In this document: positions 45,334 to 54,181 of the stretch, one piece after another | Layout of the letters: the number at the start of each line of letters is the position of its first letter | Numbering within the stretch: the stretch's first letter is position 1 | Source of the DNA: Bacteroidales bacterium UBA5287 | Lineage (GTDB): Bacteria > Bacteroidota > Bacteroidia > Bacteroidales > Dysgonomonadaceae | DNA length: 64,000 bases | Direction: 5' to 3' | NCBI GenBank assembly: GCA_002411345.1 | Contig: DHSL01000055.1 | Span: forward strand, 1 to 64,000 | Notes under the pieces: model-generated | Database searches by the model: none | Told to the model about the DNA's origin: nothing | What the model saw: only the letters and a program-made list of their open reading frames with translations | Made by a program: the position numbers and the translations under genes

Positions 45334-46311
45334 TCAGGGAGAAGTCCAGTTTAAATTATGTATTTTGTATTTTTCCCCCTTTTTATAGTATAAACTCTCT
45401 TCTGTAGGAATTAAAATGGTGTAAGTCTTTCCATTTTTATTTGTCAGTTTGTCGTCTCTAAGCCAAGTGTTGAAATCTTTCAACTGTGCATACGTCACTC
45501 CGTTTTGTTGTGCGAAAGTCACCAAGTTTGGAATAGATGTAGATATTTTAACCTCTTTGAATTCAATTGGTTTATAAAGCTGTTCCGGTTTAAGAACAAA
45601 CCCGTAGTCGCGCGGGTTTTCAAAAATCAATTTAGCTGCCAACATTCTATAATAGTATCGAGTAGTTTCCTGCACCAGCCACAAATCCATAGCTTCTTCC
45701 ACTTCCTGGTTGTTCAACGCTGAGTTTATTCTGGCCATGCCCCCATTGTATGACATAGAAGCTGCGCTCCACGAGCCATATTTTGCATAAGCACTTTTCA
45801 AATATCGACAAGCCCCAATTGTGGATTTTTCAATATTATATCGTTCATCCACTTCAGAAGTCACTTCCATTCCGTATTCTTTAGCTGTAGACGACATAAA
45901 TTGCCACAAGCCAATTGCCCCTGCCGGAGATTTTGCATCTGAATCAAGATTACTTTCTATTACTGCAAGATATTTCATGTCATCAGGAATTCCATTTCTT
46001 TTTAAAATTGGTTCTATGATTGGAAATAATCTGTTAGCTCGTTTTATCATCAACATTGTAGAACCATGCATATATGTAAACGTGTTCAGCTCTCTATCTA
46101 ATCGTTCACGAATATCATAACGTTCAGTTGTTGTTGTTTCGCCAGCAAAAGTCACCTGGTCCGGAATCTCCACCGAAGCTGTCATTGAAAGCACATAAGG
46201 TTTTTCAGCTTCTGCTTTATCAGAATCTTTTCCGGAAATCAAAGCGGTTATTGTAATGCCTGCAACTATCGAGATGAAAATCATCGTTAAGAGTAGGGCT
46301 TTTCTTTTCAT
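45334..46311 (-). CDS. Membrane-anchored lytic murein transglycosylase, SLT/MltD-like
   Basis: A 325-residue peptidoglycan lytic transglycosylase. A single hydrophobic helix at residues 4-25 anchors or exports it; no lipobox is seen. The SLT domain covers about 95-235, with the catalytic E119 in LAVIESNLDSDAKSPAGAIGLWQFM and the conserved ASMSYNGGMARIN segment. Residues about 265-325 resemble a degenerate LysM-like tail (VTFAQQNGVTYAQLKDFN). It cleaves glycan strands to anhydro-muropeptides during wall growth. Confidence 0.88.
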   Translation of the reverse strand: MKRKALLLTMIFISIVAGITITALISGKDSDKAEAEKPYVLSMTASVEIPDQVTFAGETTTTERYDIRERLDRELNTFTYMHGSTMLMIKRANRLFPIIEPILKRNGIPDDMKYLAVIESNLDSDAKSPAGAIGLWQFMSSTAKEYGMEVTSEVDERYNIEKSTIGACRYLKSAYAKYGSWSAASMSYNGGMARINSALNNQEVEEAMDLWLVQETTRYYYRMLAAKLIFENPRDYGFVLKPEQLYKPIEFKEVKISTSIPNLVTFAQQNGVTYAQLKDFNTWLRDDKLTNKNGKTYTILIPTEESLYYKKGEKYKIHNLNWTSP

Positions 46312-46346
46312 ATAGGATTATTTATTTGATCAAATTATTTAAAGAA

Positions 46347-46354
46347 CAAATATA
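46347..46354 (-). promoter_or_regulatory. -7 box for the transglycosylase gene
   Basis: Minus strand TATATTTG, matching TAnnTTTG, about 35 bases before the start codon in a divergent intergenic region. Confidence 0.45.
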
Positions 46355-46388
46355 CAATAAAACAAAACAACATCTCGTCAATTTTCAT

Positions 46389-46396
46389 TAAGTTTG
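46389..46396 (+). promoter_or_regulatory. -7 box for the receiver/PEP-synthase-like gene
   Basis: TAAGTTTG, matching TAnnTTTG, about 24 bases before the start codon. No clear -33 element. Confidence 0.45.
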
Positions 46397-46419
46397 TATT
46401 ATTAAATAGTTTATAATAT

Positions 46420-49404
46420 ATGAAATTCGAGACTCCTAGATCTGTAGTTAAAGCGCATGATTTGCGTCAATTTCAGTTTCGCGACACCCCTTTTGTTAAA
46501 CTGATGAACAGGCGTATTTATAATATTCTGCTCATTGCTTCGCGTTATGATTTATTTATTTTGGAAGATGATGGGAGAGTAGATGAACAGATATTTAATG
46601 AATACACATCCCTTAGTCTTCGTTATCCACCACGTTTTACCCAGGTGATGAATGGTGAAGATGCTATAAAGGAGTTGAATTCCAACCATTACGAATTGAT
46701 TATTTGTATGCCAAATATGGACAACAATGAGATATTTGAATTGGCAAAGAATATTAAAGACAACTACAAGCATATACCTATAGTTATACTTACACCTTTT
46801 TCGAAGGAAGTTTCTAAGGTTCTTGCTAAAGAAGATTTAGGAGGAATTGATTATGTTTTTAGCTGGTTGGGCGATTCTGATCTTTTGTTAGCCATCATTA
46901 AGCTTGTTGAAGACAAGATGAATGTCGAAAATGATGTAAAGACAGTAGGTGTTCAGACAATTTTGCTTGTTGAAGATTCGGTACGTTTTTATTCGTCGGC
47001 ATTACCTCAACTCTATAAATTTGTGTTATCTGAATCTAAAGAGTTTTCAAAAGAAGCTCTAAATGATCATCAGCGAACCTTGCGTATGCGTGGTCGTCCT
47101 AAGATCTTGTTAGCCAGAAACTATGAAGAAGCCGTTGATCTGTACGAAAAATATGGCGATAATATGCTTGGAGTTCTAACAGATATGAGTTTCAACAAAA
47201 ATGGTGTCAAAGACAAGTTAGCCGGTAAGAAATTAGGAGAATGGATTCGTTCTCAAGACAAGTATATTCCTATTATTTATGCTTCTTCAGAAACGTCTAA
47301 CAGGCAGTATGCCAATGATGCACAAAGCTCATTTATCGACAAGAATTCCAAGACTTTTCCTCAGGATTTGCGTAAAACTGTAATGGAAAATTTTGGTTTT
47401 GGAGATTTTATTATTATTGCTCCTGATAGTGGAGAAGAAATTTTCAGAATAAGGAATTTGAAGGAAATGCAAACAAATATCCTCAAGATTCCTGAAGCAT
47501 CACTTTTTTATCATTTCTCCAGGAATCATTTTTCTCGTTTCTTTTATTCGCGTGCAATGTTTCCTATTGCGGAAATGTTGAAAAAGGTTGATGTGAACGA
47601 TTATGCCAATATGAATGATGCCCGAGAGCTTATATATGAAGCAATTGTTCTGTATCGCAGAATGAAGAACACCGGTGTTGTAGCCGTTTTTGAAAAAGAC
47701 CGGTTTGACCGTTTTTCAAATTTTGCACGTATCGGCGAAGATTCTCTTGGTGGGAAAGGACGAGGTTTAGCATTTATGGGTACAATGGTTAAAATGAACA
47801 ACAGATTAAATCGTTTCGAGAATTTTCCTGTCGAGATGCCCAAAACGGTAGTCTTGTGTACCGATATCTTTGATGAGTTTATGGAGTCAAATGACTTATA
47901 TTCAATTGCATTATCTGATTTACCCGATGAAGAGATCTTAAAACATTTTTTAGTCGGGAAATTACCCAAACGATTAGCCGGCGATTTCTTTGTCTTTTTT
48001 GATGCAATTGATGGTCCAATTGCTGTCCGTTCGTCCAGTCTCCTGGAAGATTCATGTTATCAGCCATTTGCAGGAATCTATTCCACGTATATGATTCCCC
48101 ATGTATCAGATCGATATGAGACATTTCGATTACTTAGTAATGCCATAAAGGCCGTTTATGCTTCTGTTTTTTATAAAGACAGTAAAGCTTATATGGCTGC
48201 AACTCAAAATCTTATAGATCAGGAGAAGATGGCAATTGTTTTGCAAGAAATGGTTGGTAGTCAGTATGGTACACGTTATTACCCCACCATTTCGGGAGTA
48301 GCACGTTCAATAAATTATTACCCTATTGGAAACGAGAAGACCGAAGATGGAGTAGTTAATATGGCATTAGGATTAGGTAAATATATTGTAGATGGAAATT
48401 TAGGATTACGTTTTTCGCCCCTTCATTCTTCCGCAATATTGCAGTTGAGTACACCTGAGATGGCATTAAAAGACACTCAAACACGCTTTTATGCTTTGGA
48501 TACAGATTCCGGTTCTAAGGATTTTACAATCGATGACGGATTTAATTTGGTAAAATTAAAGTTAAAAGATGCAGAAGAAGACGGTACATTGAAATATATC
48601 TCTTCAACTTATGATCCCGAGGATAGAGTTATCCGAGATGGATATTATCCAGGCGGACGAAAAATAATCTCGTTTGCTAATATTTTACAGCATAACCTAT
48701 TCCCATTATCTGAAGTATTGGATGATGTACTCAAGATTGGTCAGAGAGAAATGGGACGTCCAGTTGAAATTGAATTTGCTGTAAACATTAAGGATAGGGA
48801 ATTCGCAGAGTTCTTTCTTTTGCAAATTCGACCTATTGTAGATAACAGAAAGTTTGTTTCTGAAGATCTTTCAGATATAAATATGGATGATACTATTTTA
48901 TATTCCGTTAATGCTTTGGGTAATGGGATTGCCAATGATGTGTATGATGTGATTTATGTGAAGACAGAAAAGTTTAATGCCCATAATAATTCATTAATAG
49001 CCAGAGAACTAGAGAAGTTGAATTCTACTTTTATTGAAGGAGATCGCAATTATATTTTGGTCGGCCCCGGAAGATGGGGTTCAACAGATTCCTGGTTGGG
49101 AATACCCGTGAAATGGCCAAATATAAGTCAGGCACGTGTGATTGTTGAGTCAGGTCTCGAAAATTACCGTATTGAACCTAGTCAGGGCACCCATTTTTTT
49201 CAGAACCTAACATCCTTCAATATCGGTTATTTTACCATTAATCCTTTTCTTGAAGGAGAAGGTTTTTTCAATGAAGAATATTTAAATTCTCAACCATCAG
49301 TTTTTGAAACTGAATTCATTAGGCACGTACATTTTGAGAAACCTTTGACTATAAAAATAAATGGAAGAAAGAAGATAGGAGTTGTAATGAAGCCAGGATA
49401 TTAG
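46420..49404 (+). CDS. Receiver-domain protein fused to a PEP-synthase-like ATP-grasp domain
   Basis: A 994-residue cytoplasmic protein with an unusual architecture. Residues 33-165 look like a degenerate receiver (C96 stands where the phosphoacceptor aspartate is expected). Residues 179-310 look like a complete receiver: E185/D186, phosphoacceptor D255 (GVLTDMSF), S289-S290 and K308. Residues about 430-840 match the nucleotide-binding half of pyruvate phosphate dikinase/PEP synthase (GGKGRGLAFMG, GPIAVRSSSLLEDS, QPFAGIYSTY, EIEFAVN...LLQIRPI). The phosphohistidine swivel domain and the PEP-binding barrel are missing; the C-terminus is different (VGPGRWGSTDSWLGIPVKW). It is probably a regulator or kinase and not a PEP synthase. 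Function unknown. Confidence 0.82.
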   Translation: MKFETPRSVVKAHDLRQFQFRDTPFVKLMNRRIYNILLIASRYDLFILEDDGRVDEQIFNEYTSLSLRYPPRFTQVMNGEDAIKELNSNHYELIICMPNMDNNEIFELAKNIKDNYKHIPIVILTPFSKEVSKVLAKEDLGGIDYVFSWLGDSDLLLAIIKLVEDKMNVENDVKTVGVQTILLVEDSVRFYSSALPQLYKFVLSESKEFSKEALNDHQRTLRMRGRPKILLARNYEEAVDLYEKYGDNMLGVLTDMSFNKNGVKDKLAGKKLGEWIRSQDKYIPIIYASSETSNRQYANDAQSSFIDKNSKTFPQDLRKTVMENFGFGDFIIIAPDSGEEIFRIRNLKEMQTNILKIPEASLFYHFSRNHFSRFFYSRAMFPIAEMLKKVDVNDYANMNDARELIYEAIVLYRRMKNTGVVAVFEKDRFDRFSNFARIGEDSLGGKGRGLAFMGTMVKMNNRLNRFENFPVEMPKTVVLCTDIFDEFMESNDLYSIALSDLPDEEILKHFLVGKLPKRLAGDFFVFFDAIDGPIAVRSSSLLEDSCYQPFAGIYSTYMIPHVSDRYETFRLLSNAIKAVYASVFYKDSKAYMAATQNLIDQEKMAIVLQEMVGSQYGTRYYPTISGVARSINYYPIGNEKTEDGVVNMALGLGKYIVDGNLGLRFSPLHSSAILQLSTPEMALKDTQTRFYALDTDSGSKDFTIDDGFNLVKLKLKDAEEDGTLKYISSTYDPEDRVIRDGYYPGGRKIISFANILQHNLFPLSEVLDDVLKIGQREMGRPVEIEFAVNIKDREFAEFFLLQIRPIVDNRKFVSEDLSDINMDDTILYSVNALGNGIANDVYDVIYVKTEKFNAHNNSLIARELEKLNSTFIEGDRNYILVGPGRWGSTDSWLGIPVKWPNISQARVIVESGLENYRIEPSQGTHFFQNLTSFNIGYFTINPFLEGEGFFNEEYLNSQPSVFETEFIRHVHFEKPLTIKINGRKKIGVVMKPGY

Positions 49405-49769
49405 GGTAAATATTTCAGTAAATATTGAACATACGTTCTGTAGTAATCTGTAGGACGTACAATATTGTCATCATAAGCTATTATATCCAAGTCGATAATC
49501 ACTTTTCCATGTTTTTTATCTTCGGATGTTCTGCCCATTTCTTGTTCAATTTGTTTTAATATTTTGATTGTTTCATCTAAATGATGTTCGCTTTGAAATG
49601 TTGCTAACATATTCACAAACCTATCTGAATAGTTTTTTCCAATTGGTTCACTTTCACTTGTTTGAGTGAAATATATGTCTGTAAAATATCTTAACAGCAG
49701 TTCTTTGACAACGGCAATATTATTTAGGGTATTGTAATTTGACCCTATACTTAATAAAAAGGAATGCAT
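49401..49769 (-). CDS. FolK-like protein, short and incomplete motifs
   Basis: A 122-residue relative of 6-hydroxymethyl-dihydropterin pyrophosphokinase, a folate pathway enzyme. The start SFLLSIGSN and the magnesium pair D93/D95 (VIIDLDIIAYDD) are recognisable. Family enzymes are usually 150-160 residues and carry arginines before the DLD motif and a final PHP-R segment; here KV replaces the first arginine position and the last 30 residues lack the second motif. It may be a shortened paralogue with a changed role. Its stop codon overlaps that of the convergent gene (shared bases TTAG). Confidence 0.68.
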   Translation of the reverse strand: MHSFLLSIGSNYNTLNNIAVVKELLLRYFTDIYFTQTSESEPIGKNYSDRFVNMLATFQSEHHLDETIKILKQIEQEMGRTSEDKKHGKVIIDLDIIAYDDNIVRPTDYYRTYVQYLLKYLP

Positions 49770-49808
49770 GTTTTTTTGTTTTGTAATATAAAGGTACTTA
49801 AAAAAGTT

Positions 49809-49816
49809 TATCTTTG
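49809..49816 (+). promoter_or_regulatory. -7 box for the NfeD-family gene
   Basis: TATCTTTG, exact TAnnTTTG match, 36 bases before the start codon. Confidence 0.5.
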
Positions 49817-49851
49817 TTTATGGTGTTAGTTTTAAAATAAATCAGTTTATA

Positions 49852-51252
49852 ATGAAAAAGACGCGAACATTCATTTTTCTTTTGCTGTTTTTGTCGGCAT
49901 TAGAAATTTTTGCTCAAGAAAGTAAGCAACTTATCTACCGCATAAATATCAAAGAAAATATTGGCAGCAACACCATGATTTATCTTCAAAACGGTTTACG
50001 AAAAGCACAATCAGAAAAAGCCACTTGTGTTCTTTTGCATATGAACACATACGGTGGTGGAGTTATGGAAGCAGACTCTATGCGTACAGCAATATTGAAT
50101 TCAGAACTTCCTGTTTATGTTTTTATTGATAATAACGCAGCTTCTGCCGGAGCTTTGATTTCTATTGCCTGTGATAGTATTTATATGCGAAAAGGCGCAA
50201 CAATTGGTGCAGCAACTGTAGTAAGTGCCACTGACGGTATGGCCGCCCCTGATAAATATCAATCATATATGCGTGGGATGATGCGAGCAACAGCTGAAAG
50301 TCACGGTAAGGATACCGTTATTGTTAATGGTAAACCTGTAGAACAATGGCGTAGAGACCCAAAAATTGCAGAAGCTATGGTAGATGAAAAAGTGGTTGTT
50401 CCTCAACTCGACGATGATTCTACCCGTGTGTTAACATTAACAGCTGAGGAAGCAGTTAAACTCGGTTATTGTGAGGGAATCGCTGAGTCGATCCATGAGG
50501 TTGCCACAAGTTATTTAGGTTATAAAGACTATGAGATAAAAACATACAACCCAACTATATATGACCATATTCGTGGTTTTTTGATGAATGGCATTGTTCA
50601 GGCTTTACTTATCATGATTATTATTGGTGCTGTATATTTTGAAATACAAGCGCCAGGTATTGGAGCAGGAGCAGCTATAGCAATTATCGCCGCAATTTTA
50701 TATTTCACCCCATTATTTCTATCAGGCTATGCACAAAGTTGGGAAATTATTATTTTTGTGATAGGACTTATACTTATTGTATTAGAGTTATTTGTCATTC
50801 CAGGTTTTGGCATTGCGGGTGCTCTTGGTATAATTTTTATGATTACCGGTCTACTTTTAGCTATGATAGGTAATATAAACTTCAATTTTGAAGGAGTTTC
50901 ATTAAATGCTTTTTTCAAATCGTTGATGACATTACTTGCCGGATTAGGATTAGGTTTCGCCCTGATTATTTATGCTTCCAGCAGGATAGGGAAGAAAGGA
51001 TTTCTTAAGAATGTCGCTCTCAATGCTGATCAAGAAGGTTATATGTCCGTATCAATGGAGCCAGCCTCAATTGTCGGCAAATCAGGTATAGCAGCAACAG
51101 TACTTCGTCCCTCGGGCAGGGTAGAAGTCGATGGCGAATTATATGATGCAGCATCAATTTTTGGATTTATCGATAAAGGTGAGTCAATTATTGTACGTAG
51201 GTACGAAAACTCTCAAGTCTATGTTGTAAGAAAACCAAATTCATCTAAATAA
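49852..51252 (+). CDS. NfeD family membrane protein with ClpP-class serine protease domain
   Basis: A 466-residue membrane protein of the long NfeD form. A signal peptide (1-21, IFAQ) is followed by a ClpP/SppA-type protease domain (25-230) with the nucleophile S98 in NNAASAGALISIA and a candidate general-base K135 in PDKYQSYMR; the archaeal model enzyme of this group uses a Ser-Lys dyad at similar spacing. Membrane helices span about 245-370 and a C-terminal OB-like NfeD domain (400-466) ends in GESIIVRRYENSQVYV. It is thought to cut stomatin-like membrane proteins; no stomatin gene is adjacent here. Confidence 0.88.
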   Translation: MKKTRTFIFLLLFLSALEIFAQESKQLIYRINIKENIGSNTMIYLQNGLRKAQSEKATCVLLHMNTYGGGVMEADSMRTAILNSELPVYVFIDNNAASAGALISIACDSIYMRKGATIGAATVVSATDGMAAPDKYQSYMRGMMRATAESHGKDTVIVNGKPVEQWRRDPKIAEAMVDEKVVVPQLDDDSTRVLTLTAEEAVKLGYCEGIAESIHEVATSYLGYKDYEIKTYNPTIYDHIRGFLMNGIVQALLIMIIIGAVYFEIQAPGIGAGAAIAIIAAILYFTPLFLSGYAQSWEIIIFVIGLILIVLELFVIPGFGIAGALGIIFMITGLLLAMIGNINFNFEGVSLNAFFKSLMTLLAGLGLGFALIIYASSRIGKKGFLKNVALNADQEGYMSVSMEPASIVGKSGIAATVLRPSGRVEVDGELYDAASIFGFIDKGESIIVRRYENSQVYVVRKPNSSK

Positions 51253-51336
51253 TAGTAATTATACAAATGAATTGGTTGTTATCAATGAAATAGGAAAAAC
51301 AATGATTTATTTGTTTTATTCTAGTACATTTATGTT

Positions 51337-51344
51337 TAATTTTG
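51337..51344 (+). promoter_or_regulatory. -7 box for plsC
   Basis: TAATTTTG, matching TAnnTTTG, 23 bases before the start codon, with a TTTG 23 bases upstream (slightly long spacer). Confidence 0.45.
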
Positions 51345-51366
51345 TAACAAAGTAATTGTATTACAA

Positions 51367-52107
51367 ATGAAAGTCATTAAGAATGTTCTGAGTTTTATTT
51401 ATCAGTGGTTAATTTTTATGCCAATTTTTGCAGTATTAACACTGATAACAACTCTTTCAGTGATAATATTTTCTTCTATTTTTGGAAACAAGTTTTGGGG
51501 ATATTATCCTCCAAAATGGTGGTCGAAGTTAACCTGTTGGTTAGCTTTATGTTGTGTTAAAACCAAAGGCCGTGAGAATATTGATTCAAAACAATCGTAT
51601 GTTTTTGTTGCAAACCATCAAAGTGCATTCGATATTTTCTTGATATATGGTTTTTTGAATAAGAATATAAAATGGGTTCAGAAAGCCAGTTTACGAAAAA
51701 TTCCATTTGTAGGAAAGGCATCAGAGATTGCAGGACATGTTTTTGTTGATAATTCCAGTGCTGCAGCCCGTATAAGTACGATTAAGAAAGCCGAAAAGCA
51801 AATTGTTGATGGTGTTTCGATGGTAATGTTTCCTGAAGGTTCACGTACTCGTACAGGCAAATTGACTCGTTTTCACAAAGGCGCATATTATGTTGCCAAG
51901 GATTTAAAACTTCAGATTGTTCCTATTACTATCAACGGAGCATTTAATGTGATGAAGAGAGGAACGTATTTTATTCATCCTGGTAAATTAGAGCTTATTA
52001 TACATAAACCAATTAGCACAAATAATCTGACAGATGCAGATATTCCAGTGATAATAGAGGAATCAAAAAATATCATTCATGATTCTCTCTGGGAATCCTA
52101 TAAATAA
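51367..52107 (+). CDS. plsC: 1-acyl-sn-glycerol-3-phosphate acyltransferase
   Basis: A 246-residue membrane acyltransferase that adds the second acyl chain to lysophosphatidic acid. An N-terminal membrane helix pair covers residues about 8-40. The catalytic HX4D motif is NHQSAFD with H84 and D89, and the glycerol-3-phosphate-binding segment is FPEGSRTRTG. Product phosphatidic acid is the substrate of CdsA, encoded at 54182-55021. Single gene with its own promoter box. Confidence 0.93.
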   Translation: MKVIKNVLSFIYQWLIFMPIFAVLTLITTLSVIIFSSIFGNKFWGYYPPKWWSKLTCWLALCCVKTKGRENIDSKQSYVFVANHQSAFDIFLIYGFLNKNIKWVQKASLRKIPFVGKASEIAGHVFVDNSSAAARISTIKKAEKQIVDGVSMVMFPEGSRTRTGKLTRFHKGAYYVAKDLKLQIVPITINGAFNVMKRGTYFIHPGKLELIIHKPISTNNLTDADIPVIIEESKNIIHDSLWESYK

Positions 52108-52140
52108 GTTTATTATTTTTTGTATTGTAGCTGGAAATAT

Positions 52141-52170
52141 TATTCAAGATTATTTATATCATCTTGAATA
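52141..52170 (+). terminator. Inverted repeat after plsC, possible terminator
   Basis: A perfect 10-bp inverted repeat (TATTCAAGAT at 52141-52150 with 52161-52170) and a 10-base loop, 34 bases after the plsC stop codon. No T-run follows, so termination is uncertain. Confidence 0.4.
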
Positions 52171-52256
52171 GAATCAATATATAATTTATTGTTATAATTA
52201 TGGTTGGAACTAGCGGAAAGCTGTGTTTTATGAATCGAACCTATATAAAAAAGGAA

Positions 52257-52390
52257 TGGTTGTCTCACGACAACCAATCTTCATTGTTAACCTTAAATCT
52301 AATACCATGAAAAACACGATGCAAATATAGAGCATTTTAAATCAAACTCCAAATGATTTGAAGAAAAAATGCTTCGTTTTAATGTTATTT
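52257..52390 (+). ncRNA. Candidate structured RNA between plsC and galE
   Basis: The 554-base gap between plsC and galE holds two hairpins around a linker. Hairpin one is an 8-bp perfect stem with a TCAC loop (TGGTTGTC at 52257-52264 with 52269-52276). The linker contains TTAACCTTAAATCTAATACC followed by a seven-codon ORF (MKNTMQI, 52307-52330). Hairpin two (52331-52373) has AGCAT pairing with ATGCT outside and a 9-bp inner stem with one G-U pair, and T-rich sequence follows. I have an unverified recollection of near-identical blocks elsewhere in Bacteroidales. The rest of the gap is AT-rich and holds only the galE promoter box. Confidence 0.4.
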
Positions 52391-52611
52391 AATGATTATG
52401 TCCGTATTCTATCATGATTCGGGTTGTTATATTTGAATTTATTTGCATATTTATTCTAATAAAAGCTTTTCTGTTTTTATTGTTTTAGCACTTATTTATC
52501 AATCATCAATTGATAAATTTTCAATTTTCCTAAAAGGCATAATTCGTTGTATTTTGGTTTAAAATCAGTTTTAATTTGTGTCATACAGACTAAGAGTTCT
52601 CTCTTTTTATG

Positions 52612-52619
52612 TATATTTG
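52612..52619 (+). promoter_or_regulatory. -7 box for galE
   Basis: TATATTTG, exact TAnnTTTG match, about 43 bases before the galE start codon. Confidence 0.55.
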
Positions 52620-52661
52620 CAAATATTAATTCATTAAATTATTCAATATAAATTCTGAAAA

Positions 52662-53696
52662 ATGTCAAAGAAAATTCTTGTAACAGGAGGAACCGGATAT
52701 ATCGGTTCACATACAGTTGTTGAACTTCAACAGTCGGGATATGAAGTTGTGATTGTAGACAATCTTTCAAATTCCAATGCAGACGTATTAGAAGGTATTA
52801 CACATATTTCCGGCAAACGACCCGCATTTGAAAAAATTGATTGTACAGATATAGATTCAATGAAGGCCACATTTAGAAAATACAATGGATTTGACGGCAT
52901 TATTCATTTTGCAGCAAGTAAGGCAGTCGGCGAGTCAGTTCAGAAGCCATTAATGTATTATCGCAACAATATTGTTTCTTTGATCAATTTGCTTGAGTTG
53001 ATGCCTGAATTTGGAGTTAAAGGAATTGTATTTTCTTCTTCCTGTACAGTTTACGGAGAGCCCGATAATAATCCAATAGATGAAAATGCTCCAATAAAAC
53101 CTGCAACTTCACCATATGGTAATACCAAACAAGTAAATGAAGAAATCATTCAGGATTATATTCATTCAGGAGCAAATGTTAAGAGTATTATTTTGCGTTA
53201 TTTTAATCCAATAGGTGCCCATCCATCCGCAGAGATTGGTGAATTACCTTTGGGCGTTCCCCAAAACTTGGTACCATATATCACTCAAACCGGAATGGGT
53301 GTTCGCAAACAATTAAGTGTTTTTGGAAATGATTATAATACACCAGATGGGTCATGCATTCGAGATTTCATCAATGTTGTAGATTTGGCCAAGGCACATG
53401 TTATTGCAATTGATAGGATGTTGAATGATAAATCGGAAGAAAAGGTAGAAATTTTCAATCTTGGAACCGGTAATGGAGTATCTGTTTTAGAATTGATCAA
53501 TGTGTTTGAAAAAGTAAGTGGTAAACCATTGAATTATAAGATAAGTGATCGTAGGGAAGGTGATATTGAGCAGATTTGGGCTAATCCAGACAAAGCCAAT
53601 AATGTATTAGGATGGAAAGCTAAAGAAACAATTGAAGATACAATGGCATCAGCTTGGAATTGGCAACAACAATTACGTAAAAAAGGTATTATGTAA
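52662..53696 (+). CDS. galE: UDP-glucose 4-epimerase
   Basis: A 344-residue extended SDR enzyme that interconverts UDP-glucose and UDP-galactose. The NAD loop GGTGYIGSHT starts at residue 9. The catalytic group is S127 with Y152 and K156 (FSSSCTVYG and SPYGNTK). The C-terminal sugar-nucleotide segment SDRREGDIEQIWANPDKA is intact. The length is normal. Single gene with a promoter box upstream and a strong terminator after it. Confidence 0.95.
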   Translation: MSKKILVTGGTGYIGSHTVVELQQSGYEVVIVDNLSNSNADVLEGITHISGKRPAFEKIDCTDIDSMKATFRKYNGFDGIIHFAASKAVGESVQKPLMYYRNNIVSLINLLELMPEFGVKGIVFSSSCTVYGEPDNNPIDENAPIKPATSPYGNTKQVNEEIIQDYIHSGANVKSIILRYFNPIGAHPSAEIGELPLGVPQNLVPYITQTGMGVRKQLSVFGNDYNTPDGSCIRDFINVVDLAKAHVIAIDRMLNDKSEEKVEIFNLGTGNGVSVLELINVFEKVSGKPLNYKISDRREGDIEQIWANPDKANNVLGWKAKETIEDTMASAWNWQQQLRKKGIM

Positions 53697-53714
53697 TCTT
53701 CATTATAAATTAGC

Positions 53715-53748
53715 AAAAGAGTCCAAAATATTATTATGGACTCTTTTT
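53715..53748 (+). terminator. Rho-independent terminator after galE
   Basis: An 11-bp perfect stem (AAAAGAGTCCA at 53715-53725 with 53737-53747), an 11-base loop and a T-run. It can also serve the convergent small winged-helix gene. Confidence 0.88.
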
Positions 53749-53794
53749 GTTCAAAATTATTATTAGATCTTATATTTGAAAAACAGAGAGATAC

Positions 53795-54019
53795 TTAAAA
53801 GTAATATTGAATTAAAACATAGAAATGTTCATTCCCTTCTTCTGACGATTCTTCAAATTCTATTTTGTTCTCCCTTGACAACCATCCGATTGCAATAAGT
53901 ATTTCTTTTTCCGTCAATCCAGAAACTCTTGCAATCTTATCAATATTCATTTTACCACCTTTGCTTAGTAAATTCCAAATAATACCAGCATTTGTTCCTA
54001 TTGTTTTATTATTAATCAT
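53795..54019 (-). CDS. Small winged-helix protein, DUF2582 type
   Basis: A 74-residue winged-helix protein of the DUF2582 group. The conserved N-terminus TIGTNAGIIWNLLSKGGKMN and the core LTEKEILIAIGWLSRENKIEFEE match the family; the final strand ends HFYVLIQYYF. I started at the ATG giving MINNKTIGTNAG; an upstream ATG adds nine residues with no family match. It may bind DNA, but no target or partner is known, and the family often stands alone in Bacteroidetes genomes. Confidence 0.78.
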   Translation of the reverse strand: MINNKTIGTNAGIIWNLLSKGGKMNIDKIARVSGLTEKEILIAIGWLSRENKIEFEESSEEGNEHFYVLIQYYF

Positions 54020-54181
54020 TTTACTTTGGATATGAATGAAGACCACATGGAAATTGTAATTATGATTATAACATTACCGTATGATTTTTGTTCATAGAAC
54101 AATGAGTCTAACCAAAGTAGCGGCCAAATTAATCAAATGTTTTTATACGGAGAAATAGATATCTGTAAGTATTTCAGATAT

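Noticed and set aside
54159..54181. Hairpin at the 3' end of cdsA as terminator
   Set aside because: A 7-bp inverted repeat exists but no T-run follows, so it is too weak to list.
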